Shown: positions 1-6,890 of the stretch, in pieces
Numbering within the stretch: the first letter of the stretch is position 1
Layout of the letters: the number at the start of each line of letters is the position of its first letter
Assembly (NCBI GenBank): GCA_002733385.1
Contig: NVVO01000001.1
Span: forward strand, 124,272 to 136,034
From: Robiginitomaculum sp.
GTDB lineage: Bacteria; Pseudomonadota; Alphaproteobacteria; Caulobacterales; Maricaulaceae
Length of the DNA stretch: 11,763 bases
Direction: 5' to 3'
Made by a program: the position numbers and the translations under genes
The notes under the pieces: model-generated
What the model was told of the DNA's origin: nothing
The model's database searches: none
Seen by the model: the letters and a program-made list of their open reading frames with translations, nothing else

Positions 1-1281
1 CTGGAAGCCATTGTCACCCGCCTGCCCGCGCCTGCGCACGGCGATATTGATGCACCGCTTAAAGCGCTATTGGTCGACGCATGGTACGACACTTATATGG
101 GGGTCATTGTTCTGTTTCGGGTGGTTGATGGCCAGATCAAAAAAGGCCAACGCATCCGCATGGTGAATTTCGGCGCCACGTATACCGTGGATAAAGTCGG
201 CGTATTTCGCCCCAAATCCGAAGATAAAACCGTACTTGGGCCCGGCGAGGTCGGTTTTTTTACCGCCAGCATCAAAGAGGTGGCAGACGCCGCCGTCGGC
301 GATACCATCACCGATGACAAACGGCCCTGCGAAGACAGCCTGCCCGGATTTAAGCCGGTACAGCCAGTTGTATTTTGCGGTATGTTCCCGGTCGACGCGG
401 CGGACTTTGAAGACCTGCGCGCCGCCGTAGGCCGTCTGCGGCTTAATGATGCCAGCTTTAGCTTCGAGATGGAAACCAGCGCGGCGCTCGGCTTTGGATT
501 TCGCTGCGGCTTCCTCGGCTTGTTGCATTTGGAGATTATCCAGGAACGGCTGGAGCGGGAATTTGATCTGGATTTGATCACCACAGCACCTTCAGTCGTC
601 TATACGCTTAAACTGAACGACGGGTCTGAGGAATTATTACACAATCCTGCTGATATGCCGGACGTGATGAAGATTGAGGAAATTCATGAGCCCTGGATTA
701 CGGCAACGATTATGTCACCGGACGAATATCTCGGCGGCATTATCAAATTATGCCAAGACAGGCGCGGGGTGCAAAAAGAGCTAAGCTATGTTGGTTCACG
801 CGCCATGATTGTCTATGAATTGCCGCTCAATGAAGTGGTGTTTGATTTTTATGATCGTCTCAAATCTATCTCCAAAGGTTATGCCAGTTTCGACTATCAA
901 CCTATTGGCGTTAAGCTCGGTGATCTGGTCAAGATGAGCATTCTGGTCAACGGCGACCCCGTAGATGCCTTGTCCATGCTGGTACACAGAAGCCGCAGTG
1001 AGGCACGTGGCCGGATGATGTGCGAGCGCCTCAAGGATTTGATCCCGCGCCATATGTTTAAAATTCCGATCCAAGCAGCCATTGGCGGCAAGATTATTGC
1101 TCGCGAAACCATCGCTGCCATGCGCAAGGATGTGACCGCAAAATGTTACGGCGGCGACGCCTCGCGCAAACGCAAGTTACTCGACAAACAAAAGAAGGGT
1201 AAAAAGAAAATGCGCCAGTTTGGCCGCGTACAAATCCCCCAGGAAGCCTTTATTGCGGCGCTCAAGATGGACGACGGTTAG
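1..1281 (+). CDS. lepA: Elongation factor 4 (LepA/EF4), 5'-truncated by the window edge
   Basis: Ribosome-associated translational GTPase that back-translocates or remodels elongating ribosomes. The reading frame is open from base 1 (LEAIVTRLPAP...), so the true start and most of the GTP-binding domain lie upstream. 426 residues are present out of about 600 in the family. Visible parts in order: the beta-barrel domain II (from VDAWYDTYMGV, with the VGFF/VGDTI region), the EF-G-like domain with the hallmark GFRCGFLGLLHLEIIQERLE, the domain containing YLGGIIKLCQDRRGVQ, and the LepA-specific basic C-terminal domain (CYGGDASRKRKLLDKQKKGK, ending QIPQEAFIAALKMDDG). The frame is intact to TAG at 1279-1281. 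TTG at 70 is an internal Leu codon, not the start. A weak 6-bp hairpin (1308-1323) followed by T-rich DNA may end the transcript. Identification rests on strong family motifs. Confidence 0.97.
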   Translation: MEAIVTRLPAPAHGDIDAPLKALLVDAWYDTYMGVIVLFRVVDGQIKKGQRIRMVNFGATYTVDKVGVFRPKSEDKTVLGPGEVGFFTASIKEVADAAVGDTITDDKRPCEDSLPGFKPVQPVVFCGMFPVDAADFEDLRAAVGRLRLNDASFSFEMETSAALGFGFRCGFLGLLHLEIIQERLEREFDLDLITTAPSVVYTLKLNDGSEELLHNPADMPDVMKIEEIHEPWITATIMSPDEYLGGIIKLCQDRRGVQKELSYVGSRAMIVYELPLNEVVFDFYDRLKSISKGYASFDYQPIGVKLGDLVKMSILVNGDPVDALSMLVHRSRSEARGRMMCERLKDLIPRHMFKIPIQAAIGGKIIARETIAAMRKDVTAKCYGGDASRKRKLLDKQKKGKKKMRQFGRVQIPQEAFIAALKMDDG

Positions 1282-1363
1282 GTGGGAGCTAAAAACCTCA
1301 ATCACCGAAAGGCTCTAGCTTTTAATTATATCTGCGTGTATTAAATCTAAGCGCTAGGTGTTG

Positions 1364-1427
1364 GGATGACACATTTTATTCGCGCGAAGGGTAAGTGTTA
1401 GGGATGACACATTATGGATGGCGCATT
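1364..1427 (+). repeat. Iterated GGATGACACATT motif upstream of the glycosyltransferase
   Basis: The 156-bp gap between lepA and the glycosyltransferase holds three same-orientation copies of a 12-mer. GGATGACACATT occurs at 1364-1375 and 1402-1413, both preceded by GTGTT(A)G, and a 10/12 match, GGATGGCGCATT, lies at 1416-1427, ten bases before the ATG at 1438. The first two copies are 38 bp apart. The spacing and orientation could suit operator half-sites. They could equally be the end of a lost insertion sequence or broken REP-type repeats, because the 9-mer GGGATGACA is also an arm of the palindrome at 6851-6879. Function is not decided by the sequence. Confidence 0.45.
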
Positions 1428-1437
1428 GGGGTGATCT

Positions 1438-2976
1438 ATGGGGTTGGAGGATATTTCGAAACAGGTTTGTAGGCCTGAGCCATATCAAGCTTGGATGTGG
1501 ACAAATATCCAAAAGCGGCAATTAAATCTGACCAAATGGACAATATTGTTCGTTGCATCCTGCGTCATCTTGCTGGTTTTCCCACGGACGATTTTAGGCA
1601 TTATTTTGCTGTTTTCCAGTACATTTGTCATTCTTATGGCGGTCATGCGCTTGTTGGCAATCTTGATAACGGCCAGGGACCAGCGTAAAAGAGGCCAAAG
1701 CCCAGAAGGTTTGCAAAATGACGGTTTGTATAATGGCGACTTACTACATAGCGGTGATCCATTTGATAATCCGGTGCAATGGCCGCGTTTTACTGTGCTT
1801 GTACCCCTGTACCGCGAAGCCCATATGGTCACCAATTTGATGAAAAGTTTGTCCAAAATCGATTACCCGCTAACCCGCTTGGACATTGTACTGGTAACTG
1901 AAGCCGATGATTTACCCACTTGTCTGGCTGTACGGCGCAATTTACGCGCTCCCTTTCGGTTATTTGAAGTCCCGCCGAGCCAGCCGCGCACCAAACCAAA
2001 AGCCCTCAACGCCGCCCTTGCCGCCATACCCGAAAGCCTAAACGGCGATATTATCACGGTTTATGACGCCGAAGACCGGCCCCACCCCGGACAACTGAAA
2101 CAAGCCGCCCTTGCCCTGATGGCCGACCCAAGACTTGCCGCTGTGCAAGCCCCTCTGGGGTATTACAATAGTCGCGAGAACCTGCTCACCAGGTTGTTCG
2201 ACCTGGAATATGCGGCCTTGTTTCATGTCTGGAACCCGGCATTGGCCAAGCTCGGCCTGCCATTTACCCTGGGCGGCACCAGTAATCATATTCGCGCAAA
2301 TGTACTGGCGGCGGCGGGGGGTTGGGATGCCAGTAATGTAACGGAGGACGCGGATTTAAGTTTTCGCATCACGGCCATGCACAATGCAAACCATCCCCGT
2401 AGAATAGGCACTATAACATTGCCAACTGCCGAAGAAGCCGTCAGTTCATACACTAACTGGACGGCCCAACGCTCACGCTGGCTGAAAGGCTTCATGCAGA
2501 CCTGGCGCGTCCATATGCGCTATTACAAAACCGCCCCGGACGGTGGGCATTTCCACTTCGCTAGCCGCATAAAAAACCTGTTCTCCCTGCAAATTACCGT
2601 GGGTGCCACATTATTGGCGGCCTATTTGCATGTCCCTAGCCTCATGGTCATGACCATATTATATCTCGCCAGCCTCACAGATGCATATACATTACAGCAC
2701 CCAATGATCATCATGTCGGTGCTGTTGGGTGGATATGCCGCTGCCATCCTGACCGCTATGTTTGGTGCCCACCGAGCTGGAAAACTGCATTTGATAAAGT
2801 TTTCCCTGTTGATGCCTTTTTATTGGTTGTTAAATTTTATACCCGTGCTGATGGCCAGCCGGGAAATTTTGGTCGCCCCGGATTATTGGCGTAAGACGGC
2901 CCATAAAGGTGAACAAACGACACCTACGCCAACGGGGAAACCAGCCCTTGATCCCGCAAATGCACCGCTTATATAA
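1438..2976 (+). CDS. Membrane-bound family 2 glycosyltransferase (cellulose-synthase-like)
   Basis: Predicted inner-membrane processive or polysaccharide glycosyltransferase of 512 residues; the sugar and acceptor cannot be read from the sequence. Two transmembrane segments come first (about 33-50 and 53-77), then the GT-A catalytic domain (about 117-360). Its motifs are FTVLVPLYREA (118-128), EADD (155-158), KPKALN (186-191), the metal-binding DAED (210-213), GGTSNHIR (279-286), the base-containing TEDADLSFR (302-310) and the QxxRW motif QRSRW (344-348). Three further hydrophobic segments follow (about 385-410, 423-443, 454-476), and then the family-typical PDYWRKTAHKGE (481-492). ATG 1438 is the first start in frame, since TGA lies at 1432. 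GGGGTG five bases upstream is an acceptable ribosome site. A small membrane protein follows after 6 bp, so the two are probably co-transcribed. The family is clear; a role in exopolysaccharide or envelope glycan synthesis is inferred. Confidence 0.9.
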   Translation: MGLEDISKQVCRPEPYQAWMWTNIQKRQLNLTKWTILFVASCVILLVFPRTILGIILLFSSTFVILMAVMRLLAILITARDQRKRGQSPEGLQNDGLYNGDLLHSGDPFDNPVQWPRFTVLVPLYREAHMVTNLMKSLSKIDYPLTRLDIVLVTEADDLPTCLAVRRNLRAPFRLFEVPPSQPRTKPKALNAALAAIPESLNGDIITVYDAEDRPHPGQLKQAALALMADPRLAAVQAPLGYYNSRENLLTRLFDLEYAALFHVWNPALAKLGLPFTLGGTSNHIRANVLAAAGGWDASNVTEDADLSFRITAMHNANHPRRIGTITLPTAEEAVSSYTNWTAQRSRWLKGFMQTWRVHMRYYKTAPDGGHFHFASRIKNLFSLQITVGATLLAAYLHVPSLMVMTILYLASLTDAYTLQHPMIIMSVLLGGYAAAILTAMFGAHRAGKLHLIKFSLLMPFYWLLNFIPVLMASREILVAPDYWRKTAHKGEQTTPTPTGKPALDPANAPLI

Positions 2977-2982
2977 AAGCTT

Positions 2983-3195
2983 ATGACACCTGAAATCATT
3001 AGGGCACTTGTCGCACTTGTCGTCTGTATTTGCATTGGCGTATTGAGCTATCATCTACATGCCCGCGAACACAACAAGCTAAACCCGCGCATGATACCGT
3101 GGATCATTATTGCAATGGCCTGTTTGGCAACCGGTTTCATGCTGGTCGTGCATCTGGTCAATTTACTGGGCGTGGAAACAGGCGGCAGGCGCTAG
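2983..3195 (+). CDS. Small two-helix membrane protein, hypothetical
   Basis: A 70-residue protein I cannot assign to a named family. It is almost entirely two hydrophobic segments (about 6-25 and 38-62), joined by a basic, polar loop (HAREHNKLNPR), with the tail HLVNLLGVETGGRR. The positive loop predicts a helical hairpin with both ends outside and the loop in the cytoplasm. It begins 6 bp after the glycosyltransferase stop codon with no good Shine-Dalgarno of its own, which fits translational coupling. An accessory subunit of the glycosyltransferase is possible from position alone but unproven. The 70 codons have balanced amino-acid use and a coherent topology, so it is unlikely to be a chance ORF. 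An overlapping frame (3030-3248) has no such features. Confidence 0.7.
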   Translation: MTPEIIRALVALVVCICIGVLSYHLHAREHNKLNPRMIPWIIIAMACLATGFMLVVHLVNLLGVETGGRR

Positions 3196-3250
3196 AGGAC
3201 ATTGCCATGTCTGTTCCGAACTGTCGTGTTGAGGAGACCGGGCTATAGTG

Positions 3251-3288
3251 CAAGAGGCGTGGAGGGAGCGAAGCGACTGACCGGGAAT
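3251..3288 (+). repeat. Diverged intergenic copy of the 36-bp purine-rich repeat
   Basis: On the plus strand this stretch starts CAAGAGGCG, continues with GGAGGGAGCGAAGCGAC and ends GACCGGGAA. Aligned to the first repeat unit of mutL (6138-6173, minus strand) it agrees at about 33 of 36 positions, with two one-base insertions and a two-base difference. It therefore belongs to the same family as the mutL and lspA copies, but to the GAC-type variant seen in mutL unit 1, not the AGGGAGC type. It sits in non-coding DNA just after the small membrane protein gene, in opposite orientation to the two coding copies. Confidence 0.6.
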
Positions 3289-3327
3289 GTGTAATGCGGC
3301 GGGCATGGGTGGAGTTTAAGCTGGTTT

Positions 3328-3582
3328 TCAGTTTGTCGCCAGCACAAAATTTGTCACATCCTTGCGGATTGACGGTTGATGTCTACTGGTCTGGTCGCCA
3401 AATTGGACGGCCCGTGTGGTTTTGCCCGCACCGGAAGTACCGATTAGAGCGCTTAGTTTATGTTTCGTGAGGGCAAAGCCACACGGCGGTGTTTATGCGG
3501 TACGGCCGATTTTATCGAAGCAGTTTTGATAATCAAAGACCATCGCAGCAACGTCCAGCTCACGCACAGGGACCCGGGCCAC
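3328..3582 (-). pseudogene. Remnant of a P-loop (probably ABC-type) ATPase
   Basis: Reading the minus strand from GTG at 3582 gives VARVPVRELDVAAMVFDYQ, then ...DKIGRTA and a TAA stop at 3493-3495. The same frame resumes as FALTKHKLSALIGTSGAGKT and further residues, reaching a stop at 3328-3330. ALIGTSGAGKTT (Walker A at 3415-3441) is nearly the textbook ABC-ATPase form, as is the preceding 'F.L....LSALIG' context. There is no Walker B, signature motif or adequate length (about 84 codons against 200 or more). I read it as a fragment with an in-frame stop that lost the rest of its gene. A chance match to so complete a motif is unlikely but possible. Confidence 0.4.
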
Positions 3583-3935
3583 CTAGCGTGTTATGCGCCA
3601 AGCCTCAGTCCAACACCGTCTCACAAGCCCTTATATGGGTGTCCCAACAAACTAACGCGTTTTGTCTGTCCATGAACAAGAGAACAATTTGAATATAGCG
3701 CGGTTTGGGAGACCGTGGATTGGGATATGTGGTTATTCCGGGAACTTGATAATATTCAATAACTTACACATCTTTACCAATATCAAGAAACAAGGACAAG
3801 GTACAGACCGCCCCAAAACCCGGCGCCAGTCGTGATGCTTTTTATTAATGGTTAAGTTGATAGCGCAGGCCATTATAGCACACTCACATGCTGAAACGGA
3901 GGCGTCCATACCATTGCCGTAACCCTGAATTTTGA

Positions 3936-4064
3936 CAGAACGCAATAGTTTCGTTTACTGTCACCGCAATCCAATCTAACCCTGAAAATCTAGTAGTCAT
4001 TGAAAGAGATGAAAATGAGGTAGAGCAAATTAAACCTTTTCCTGTGGAAGAACCAGAACAATAA
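3936..4064 (+). pseudogene. Headless reading-frame tail upstream of the lipoprotein gene
   Basis: After a TGA at 3933 the frame stays open for 42 codons to TAA 4062-4064 and encodes an acidic tail, ...NPENLVVIERDENEVEQIKP.... No ATG, GTG or TTG occurs in the first 36 codons; the only GTG is near the very end. It cannot be a complete gene as it stands, but its composition looks like a genuine protein C-terminus. It stops 20 bp before the lipoprotein ATG, a typical operon spacing. I infer a truncated upstream partner gene. No family is recognised, and a chance open frame in AT-rich DNA remains possible. Confidence 0.3.
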
Positions 4065-4084
4065 ATTGCGTTGGAGTCAATACG

Positions 4085-4525
4085 ATGACACTAGATAAGT
4101 CGAAAATATTCATATATCCGATAGTGTTGATGGCCCTTTGTGGTTGTTCAGATTTATATAGACAACAAGAGAAAACTTGTCTCGATACCAAGGCATATGA
4201 CTTTACTAAAATTAAGATAACATCTTGCGGAAAATCCGATGCACTTACAAAAGTGTCTGAAAATATTTGGTCAACAGATGGCTTAATAGCTATTGGTAAT
4301 TGTGACGCCTTTGAAATTATAGGTATTAATGACGCGGGAGAGAATGTCGAAATATCAAAAATGTATCACGTATCACAAGTTGGTAAAGGCGTGGTTACAA
4401 AACGATATGACATTGTAGATTTAAGTGCTAAAAATCCTTGGGACAGAGTAAAAATCACAGGGTATGCTGAGGGGGACAATTTGCAGTGTGATGCAGATAT
4501 ACCGCTCCCAGAGTTCTTAAAATAA
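4085..4525 (+). CDS. Small secreted lipoprotein of unknown function
   Basis: A 146-residue protein with a type II signal peptide: K5/K7 in the n-region, the hydrophobic core IFIYPIVLMAL (8-18), and the lipobox LCGC with C21 as the predicted acylated cysteine. S22-D23 follow, and D at +2 or +3 could influence inner-membrane retention. The mature part has further cysteines (C32, C48, C73 and one near the end) that could form disulfides in the periplasm, and is otherwise unfamiliar to me. The start is supported by TTGGAG eight bases upstream. G+C is about 34 % over 4141-4380, far below lepA and mutL, which points to horizontal acquisition. It is flanked by a headless frame tail 20 bp upstream and a 39-codon ORF 22 bp downstream. 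Being processed by LspA is expected for any lipoprotein and does not link it to the lspA operon. Confidence 0.7.
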   Translation: MTLDKSKIFIYPIVLMALCGCSDLYRQQEKTCLDTKAYDFTKIKITSCGKSDALTKVSENIWSTDGLIAIGNCDAFEIIGINDAGENVEISKMYHVSQVGKGVVTKRYDIVDLSAKNPWDRVKITGYAEGDNLQCDADIPLPEFLK

Positions 4526-4547
4526 TGCAATTTTAAGCAATTAAATT

Positions 4548-4667
4548 ATGATGACAGTAATCGTAATTCCAACCACTTTTATTCACGAACGACATCTAAA
4601 TCACAGAGGTGTCTTTAAGAAACACCGAGATGAAGTGCTTGCTGAGTGGAGACAAATTGCAACTTAA
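4548..4667 (+). CDS. Short ORF or gene remnant, His/Arg-rich
   Basis: 39 codons starting at ATGATG and ending with TAA at 4665-4667. The product begins MMTVIVIPTTFIHERHLNHR and continues GVFKKHRDEVLAEWRQIAT. It starts 22 bp after the lipoprotein stop codon and shares its AT-rich base composition. The His/Arg-rich core followed by an amphipathic helix (RDEVLAEWRQ) looks like the C-terminal end of a small enzyme or effector domain and not random sequence, but I do not recognise the family. No clear Shine-Dalgarno precedes it. It may be an independent small gene, a fragment of a larger lost gene, or chance. Confidence 0.3.
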   Translation: MMTVIVIPTTFIHERHLNHRGVFKKHRDEVLAEWRQIAT

Positions 4668-4820
4668 ATTATGGCGGCACCGGCTTCTAAGATTTAAGTG
4701 GTTTTACTCTGAGTGCGAAGCCTGCCTCTTGTACAATGCAGCCTAACTGTACCCTTAGAGCGCTCCCTGTTAAATTATATCCATTTGATGGGTCATATCT
4801 GTTCACCGGCAAGGCGCGCT

Positions 4821-6821
4821 CTAGCGCCGGCCAAATAATCGTTCAATATCTGCCAGTTTCAGCTCCACATAGGTCGGGCGGCCATGATTGCATTGGCCGC
4901 TATGGGGTGTGGCTTCCATTTGGCGCAACAGGGCGTTCATTTCCGCCCCGTTTAACCTGCGCCCAGCCCGCACGGAACCGTGGCAGGCCATAGTGCCGCA
5001 GACATGCTCGAAACGTTCATCCAAAGACAAGGTGTCGTCCGTATCTCGCAAATCATCGGCCAGGTCACGCAACAATCCCTGCACATCCATTTCGCCCAAT
5101 AATGCCGGGGTTTCGCGCACACAGATCGCCCCAACGCCGAAGGGTTCAATCACCAGACCCATTTTGGCCAGCTCGTCGCTACGCGACAATACCCGCAAAG
5201 CATCCCCCTCCCCCAAATCAACAATATCAGGGATGAGTAAAGCCTGACGCTCGACGCCTTTGTCGGCCATAGCGGTTTTCATGCGTTCATAAACCAGTCG
5301 TTCATGGGCCGCATGTTGATCGACAATCACCATGCCGTCCGCCGTTTGGGCGACGATATAGGTTTCGTGCAATTGCGCCCGGGCCGCGCCTAGGGGGCGG
5401 TCGGAAAAGTCTTGCGGCGGCGGAATGTCGCCTTGCTGGGCCGATGTGAAATACTCTGGGGCTTCTTCTACTTTGGCGGAAAACCCGTCAATGAGCGGCT
5501 GGGTTTGGGCGTCTGCACTGGGTGGAACTTGATAGGAACCAAATGCACGGGAGCGATACGCCCCCCCAATCACACCACCAACTTGCGCTTTACCTAAAGC
5601 ATAGGCGCTGGTGGTGGTCGAAGCCCGGTGCCCGGCCCCTGCAAGTGCATGGCGCAAAGCTCCGACGATCAGCCCGCGTACTATCGCCGGATCGCGAAAC
5701 CGCACTTCGGTCTTGGCCGGATGCACATTGACGTCCACATATTTTGTGTCGATATCCACATACAGCGCCACCACTGGATGGCGACCCCGGGCCAAAAAAT
5801 CCTGATAAGCACCGCGCACCGCTCCATAAAGAAGCTTGTCGCGCACCGGACGGTCATTGATAAACAAATATTGATGGGTGGAGGAACCCCGCGAAAATGT
5901 CGGCAATCCGGCAAACCCGGTCAGTTTAATGCCGTCGCGCTCAGCATCAATGGCCAAAGCATTATCGCGAAAATCATGGCCAAGAATATCAGCAAGGCGT
6001 TTCAATTTACCTTGGTTATATTTCCCGCTCCCTGCTTCGCTCCTCTTCGCCTCTTTATGTTTCCCGCTCCCTGCTTCGCTCCTCTTCGCCTCTTTATGTT
6101 TCCCGCTCCCTGCTTCGCTCCTCTTCGCCTCTTTATGTTTCCCGGTCGTCGCTTCGCTCCTCTTCGCCTCTTGATATTTGTCGGTTTCAACGGGCAGACT
6201 TAGCGTTGCCCTAACTCCGTTGTGCAGGCTAAAGCCGACATCAGCCCGCGCCATAGCCAGACGTTTGAGCGTGTCCGATATAGCCATGCTCTCGGAGCGT
6301 TCGGTCTTGAGAAATTTAAGTCGCGCCGGGGTGGCATAAAACAAATCGCGCACATCGACACGGGTTCCGGACAAACCAAAACGCGGGGCCGGTTTCGGGC
6401 CAGATAATTCGCCCCCTTCAATATTGATTTCCCAGGCCGCATCACTGCCTAAAATTTGCGTGGTGATGGTCATTCGCGACACCGAACCAATGGACGGCAA
6501 AGCTTCACCGCGAAATCCCATGCTGGCAATATTGAGCAAGTCCCATTTCCCGTCTGCGCCCGGTGACAGTTTTGATGTGGCGTGGCGCTCAATGGACAAT
6601 AAAAGCTCGTCCTTGGTCATGCCCTTGCCGTCATCGCTGACAGTAAGGCACCGCCGCCCGCCGGCTTCGAAACGTACATCAATCTGTGTCGCTCCGGCGT
6701 CCAGGGCATTTTCCACCAATTCCTTGATAACGCTAGCCGGACGCTCGACAACTTCACCGGCGGCAATGCGGTTAATCGTGTGCTGGGGCAGACGGCGAAT
6801 CGTTGGGATTGGGTTGGACAT
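4821..6821 (-). CDS. mutL: DNA mismatch repair protein MutL (endonuclease type) with internal tandem-repeat insert
   Basis: Couples MutS mismatch recognition to strand incision and excision. 666 residues. The N-terminal GHKL ATPase shows ENALDAGA (37-44), DDGKGM (63-68), RHATSK (79-84) and GFRGEAL (102-108), with the transducer motif ATPARLKFL (163-171). NVHPAKTEVRFRD (365-377) closes the N-terminal half, and a proline-rich linker follows (about 400-475). The C-terminal dimerisation domain carries DQHAAHERLVYE (501-512), which fits the nicking-endonuclease motif DQHAx2Ex4E, plus ACHGSVRAGRR (612-622) and CNHGRP (644-649). It should therefore nick DNA itself, as in MutH-less bacteria. Residues 215-266 are four 13-residue repeats, absent from ordinary MutL, in a loop between the transducer strand ending LSLPV and the helix KLKRLADILG. 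No Shine-Dalgarno is evident. TATAGT ends 8 bases before the ATG, so a nearly leaderless mRNA is possible. Confidence 0.97.
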   Translation of the reverse strand: MSNPIPTIRRLPQHTINRIAAGEVVERPASVIKELVENALDAGATQIDVRFEAGGRRCLTVSDDGKGMTKDELLLSIERHATSKLSPGADGKWDLLNIASMGFRGEALPSIGSVSRMTITTQILGSDAAWEINIEGGELSGPKPAPRFGLSGTRVDVRDLFYATPARLKFLKTERSESMAISDTLKRLAMARADVGFSLHNGVRATLSLPVETDKYQEAKRSEATTGKHKEAKRSEAGSGKHKEAKRSEAGSGKHKEAKRSEAGSGKYNQGKLKRLADILGHDFRDNALAIDAERDGIKLTGFAGLPTFSRGSSTHQYLFINDRPVRDKLLYGAVRGAYQDFLARGRHPVVALYVDIDTKYVDVNVHPAKTEVRFRDPAIVRGLIVGALRHALAGAGHRASTTTSAYALGKAQVGGVIGGAYRSRAFGSYQVPPSADAQTQPLIDGFSAKVEEAPEYFTSAQQGDIPPPQDFSDRPLGAARAQLHETYIVAQTADGMVIVDQHAAHERLVYERMKTAMADKGVERQALLIPDIVDLGEGDALRVLSRSDELAKMGLVIEPFGVGAICVRETPALLGEMDVQGLLRDLADDLRDTDDTLSLDERFEHVCGTMACHGSVRAGRRLNGAEMNALLRQMEATPHSGQCNHGRPTYVELKLADIERLFGRR
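6024..6179 (-). repeat. Four tandem 39-bp repeats within mutL
   Basis: Units on the minus strand: 6179-6141, 6140-6102, 6101-6063 and 6062-6024. Units 2-4 are identical and encode KHKEAKRSEAGSG. Unit 1 is variant (KYQEAKRSEATTG) and is the one closest to the intergenic copy at 3251-3288. The coding strand is nearly all purine; the 35-bp core has four C and no T. Within the unit there is a fainter 10-base rhythm (AGAGGCGAAG, AGGAGCGAAG, CAGGGAGCGG). 39 is divisible by 3, so unit gain or loss keeps the mutL frame. Each peptide unit is net positive, adding basic charge to the DNA-binding half of MutL. Confidence 0.95.
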
Positions 6822-6850
6822 GAGCGTAAACTATAGACAAAATAAATACT

Positions 6851-6879
6851 TGTCATCCCGGACTTGATCCGGGATGACA
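6851..6879. repeat. Perfect REP-like palindrome, possible terminator
   Basis: TGTCATCCCGGA (6851-6862), loop CTTGA (6863-6867), then TCCGGGATGACA (6868-6879): 12 bp of perfect pairing with a 5-base loop. It lies in the 69-bp gap between the BamF-like gene and mutL, both on the minus strand. TGTCATCCCGGA-type palindromes are a common dispersed repeat in alphaproteobacterial genomes. On the minus strand the hairpin is followed by AAGTATTTATTTT, so it could reduce read-through from the lipoprotein gene into mutL or protect the upstream mRNA 3' end. As it has no clean U-run, the terminator role is uncertain; the palindrome itself is certain. Confidence 0.85.
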
Positions 6880-6890
6880 GTTTGTAAGGT

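Larger units (their letters stand above)
3196..4084. other. Gene-poor accessory stretch with decayed fragments
   Basis: 889 bp without an intact gene that I can defend. It lies downstream of the lepA-glycosyltransferase block, which converges with the mutL block. It contains a diverged copy of the purine-rich repeat (3251-3288), a minus-strand fragment with an ATP-binding P-loop (3328-3582) and a headless open frame ending at 4064. Between about 3600 and 3930 I recognise nothing. Short ORFs there, including a 70-codon minus-strand frame at 3733-3945, lack recognisable motifs. Base composition drifts downward from about 3650 toward the AT-rich lipoprotein gene, suggesting layered insertions and decay. 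Confidence 0.6.

Noticed and set aside
1308..1323. Rho-independent terminator after lepA
   Set aside because: The stem is only 6 bp with a G-T pair and is followed by TTTAATTATA, not a clear T-run; mentioned under lepA but not called.
3030..3248. Alternative plus-strand frame overlapping the small membrane protein
   Set aside because: No hydrophobic pattern or domain; the frame at 2983-3195 has coherent two-helix topology and operon spacing.
3733..3945. 70-codon minus-strand ORF in the accessory stretch
   Set aside because: Cysteine-rich mixed composition, no motif, no ribosome site and no neighbour logic; likely chance.
6024..6179. CRISPR array
   Set aside because: The repeats are directly abutting with no unique spacers, lie in frame inside mutL, and no cas genes are present.
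5628..6203. Plus-strand ORF of 191 codons with repeated FPAPCFAPLRLFM peptides
   Set aside because: It is the antisense shadow of the mutL repeat; it has no ribosome site and no family resemblance, while the minus strand carries all MutL motifs.
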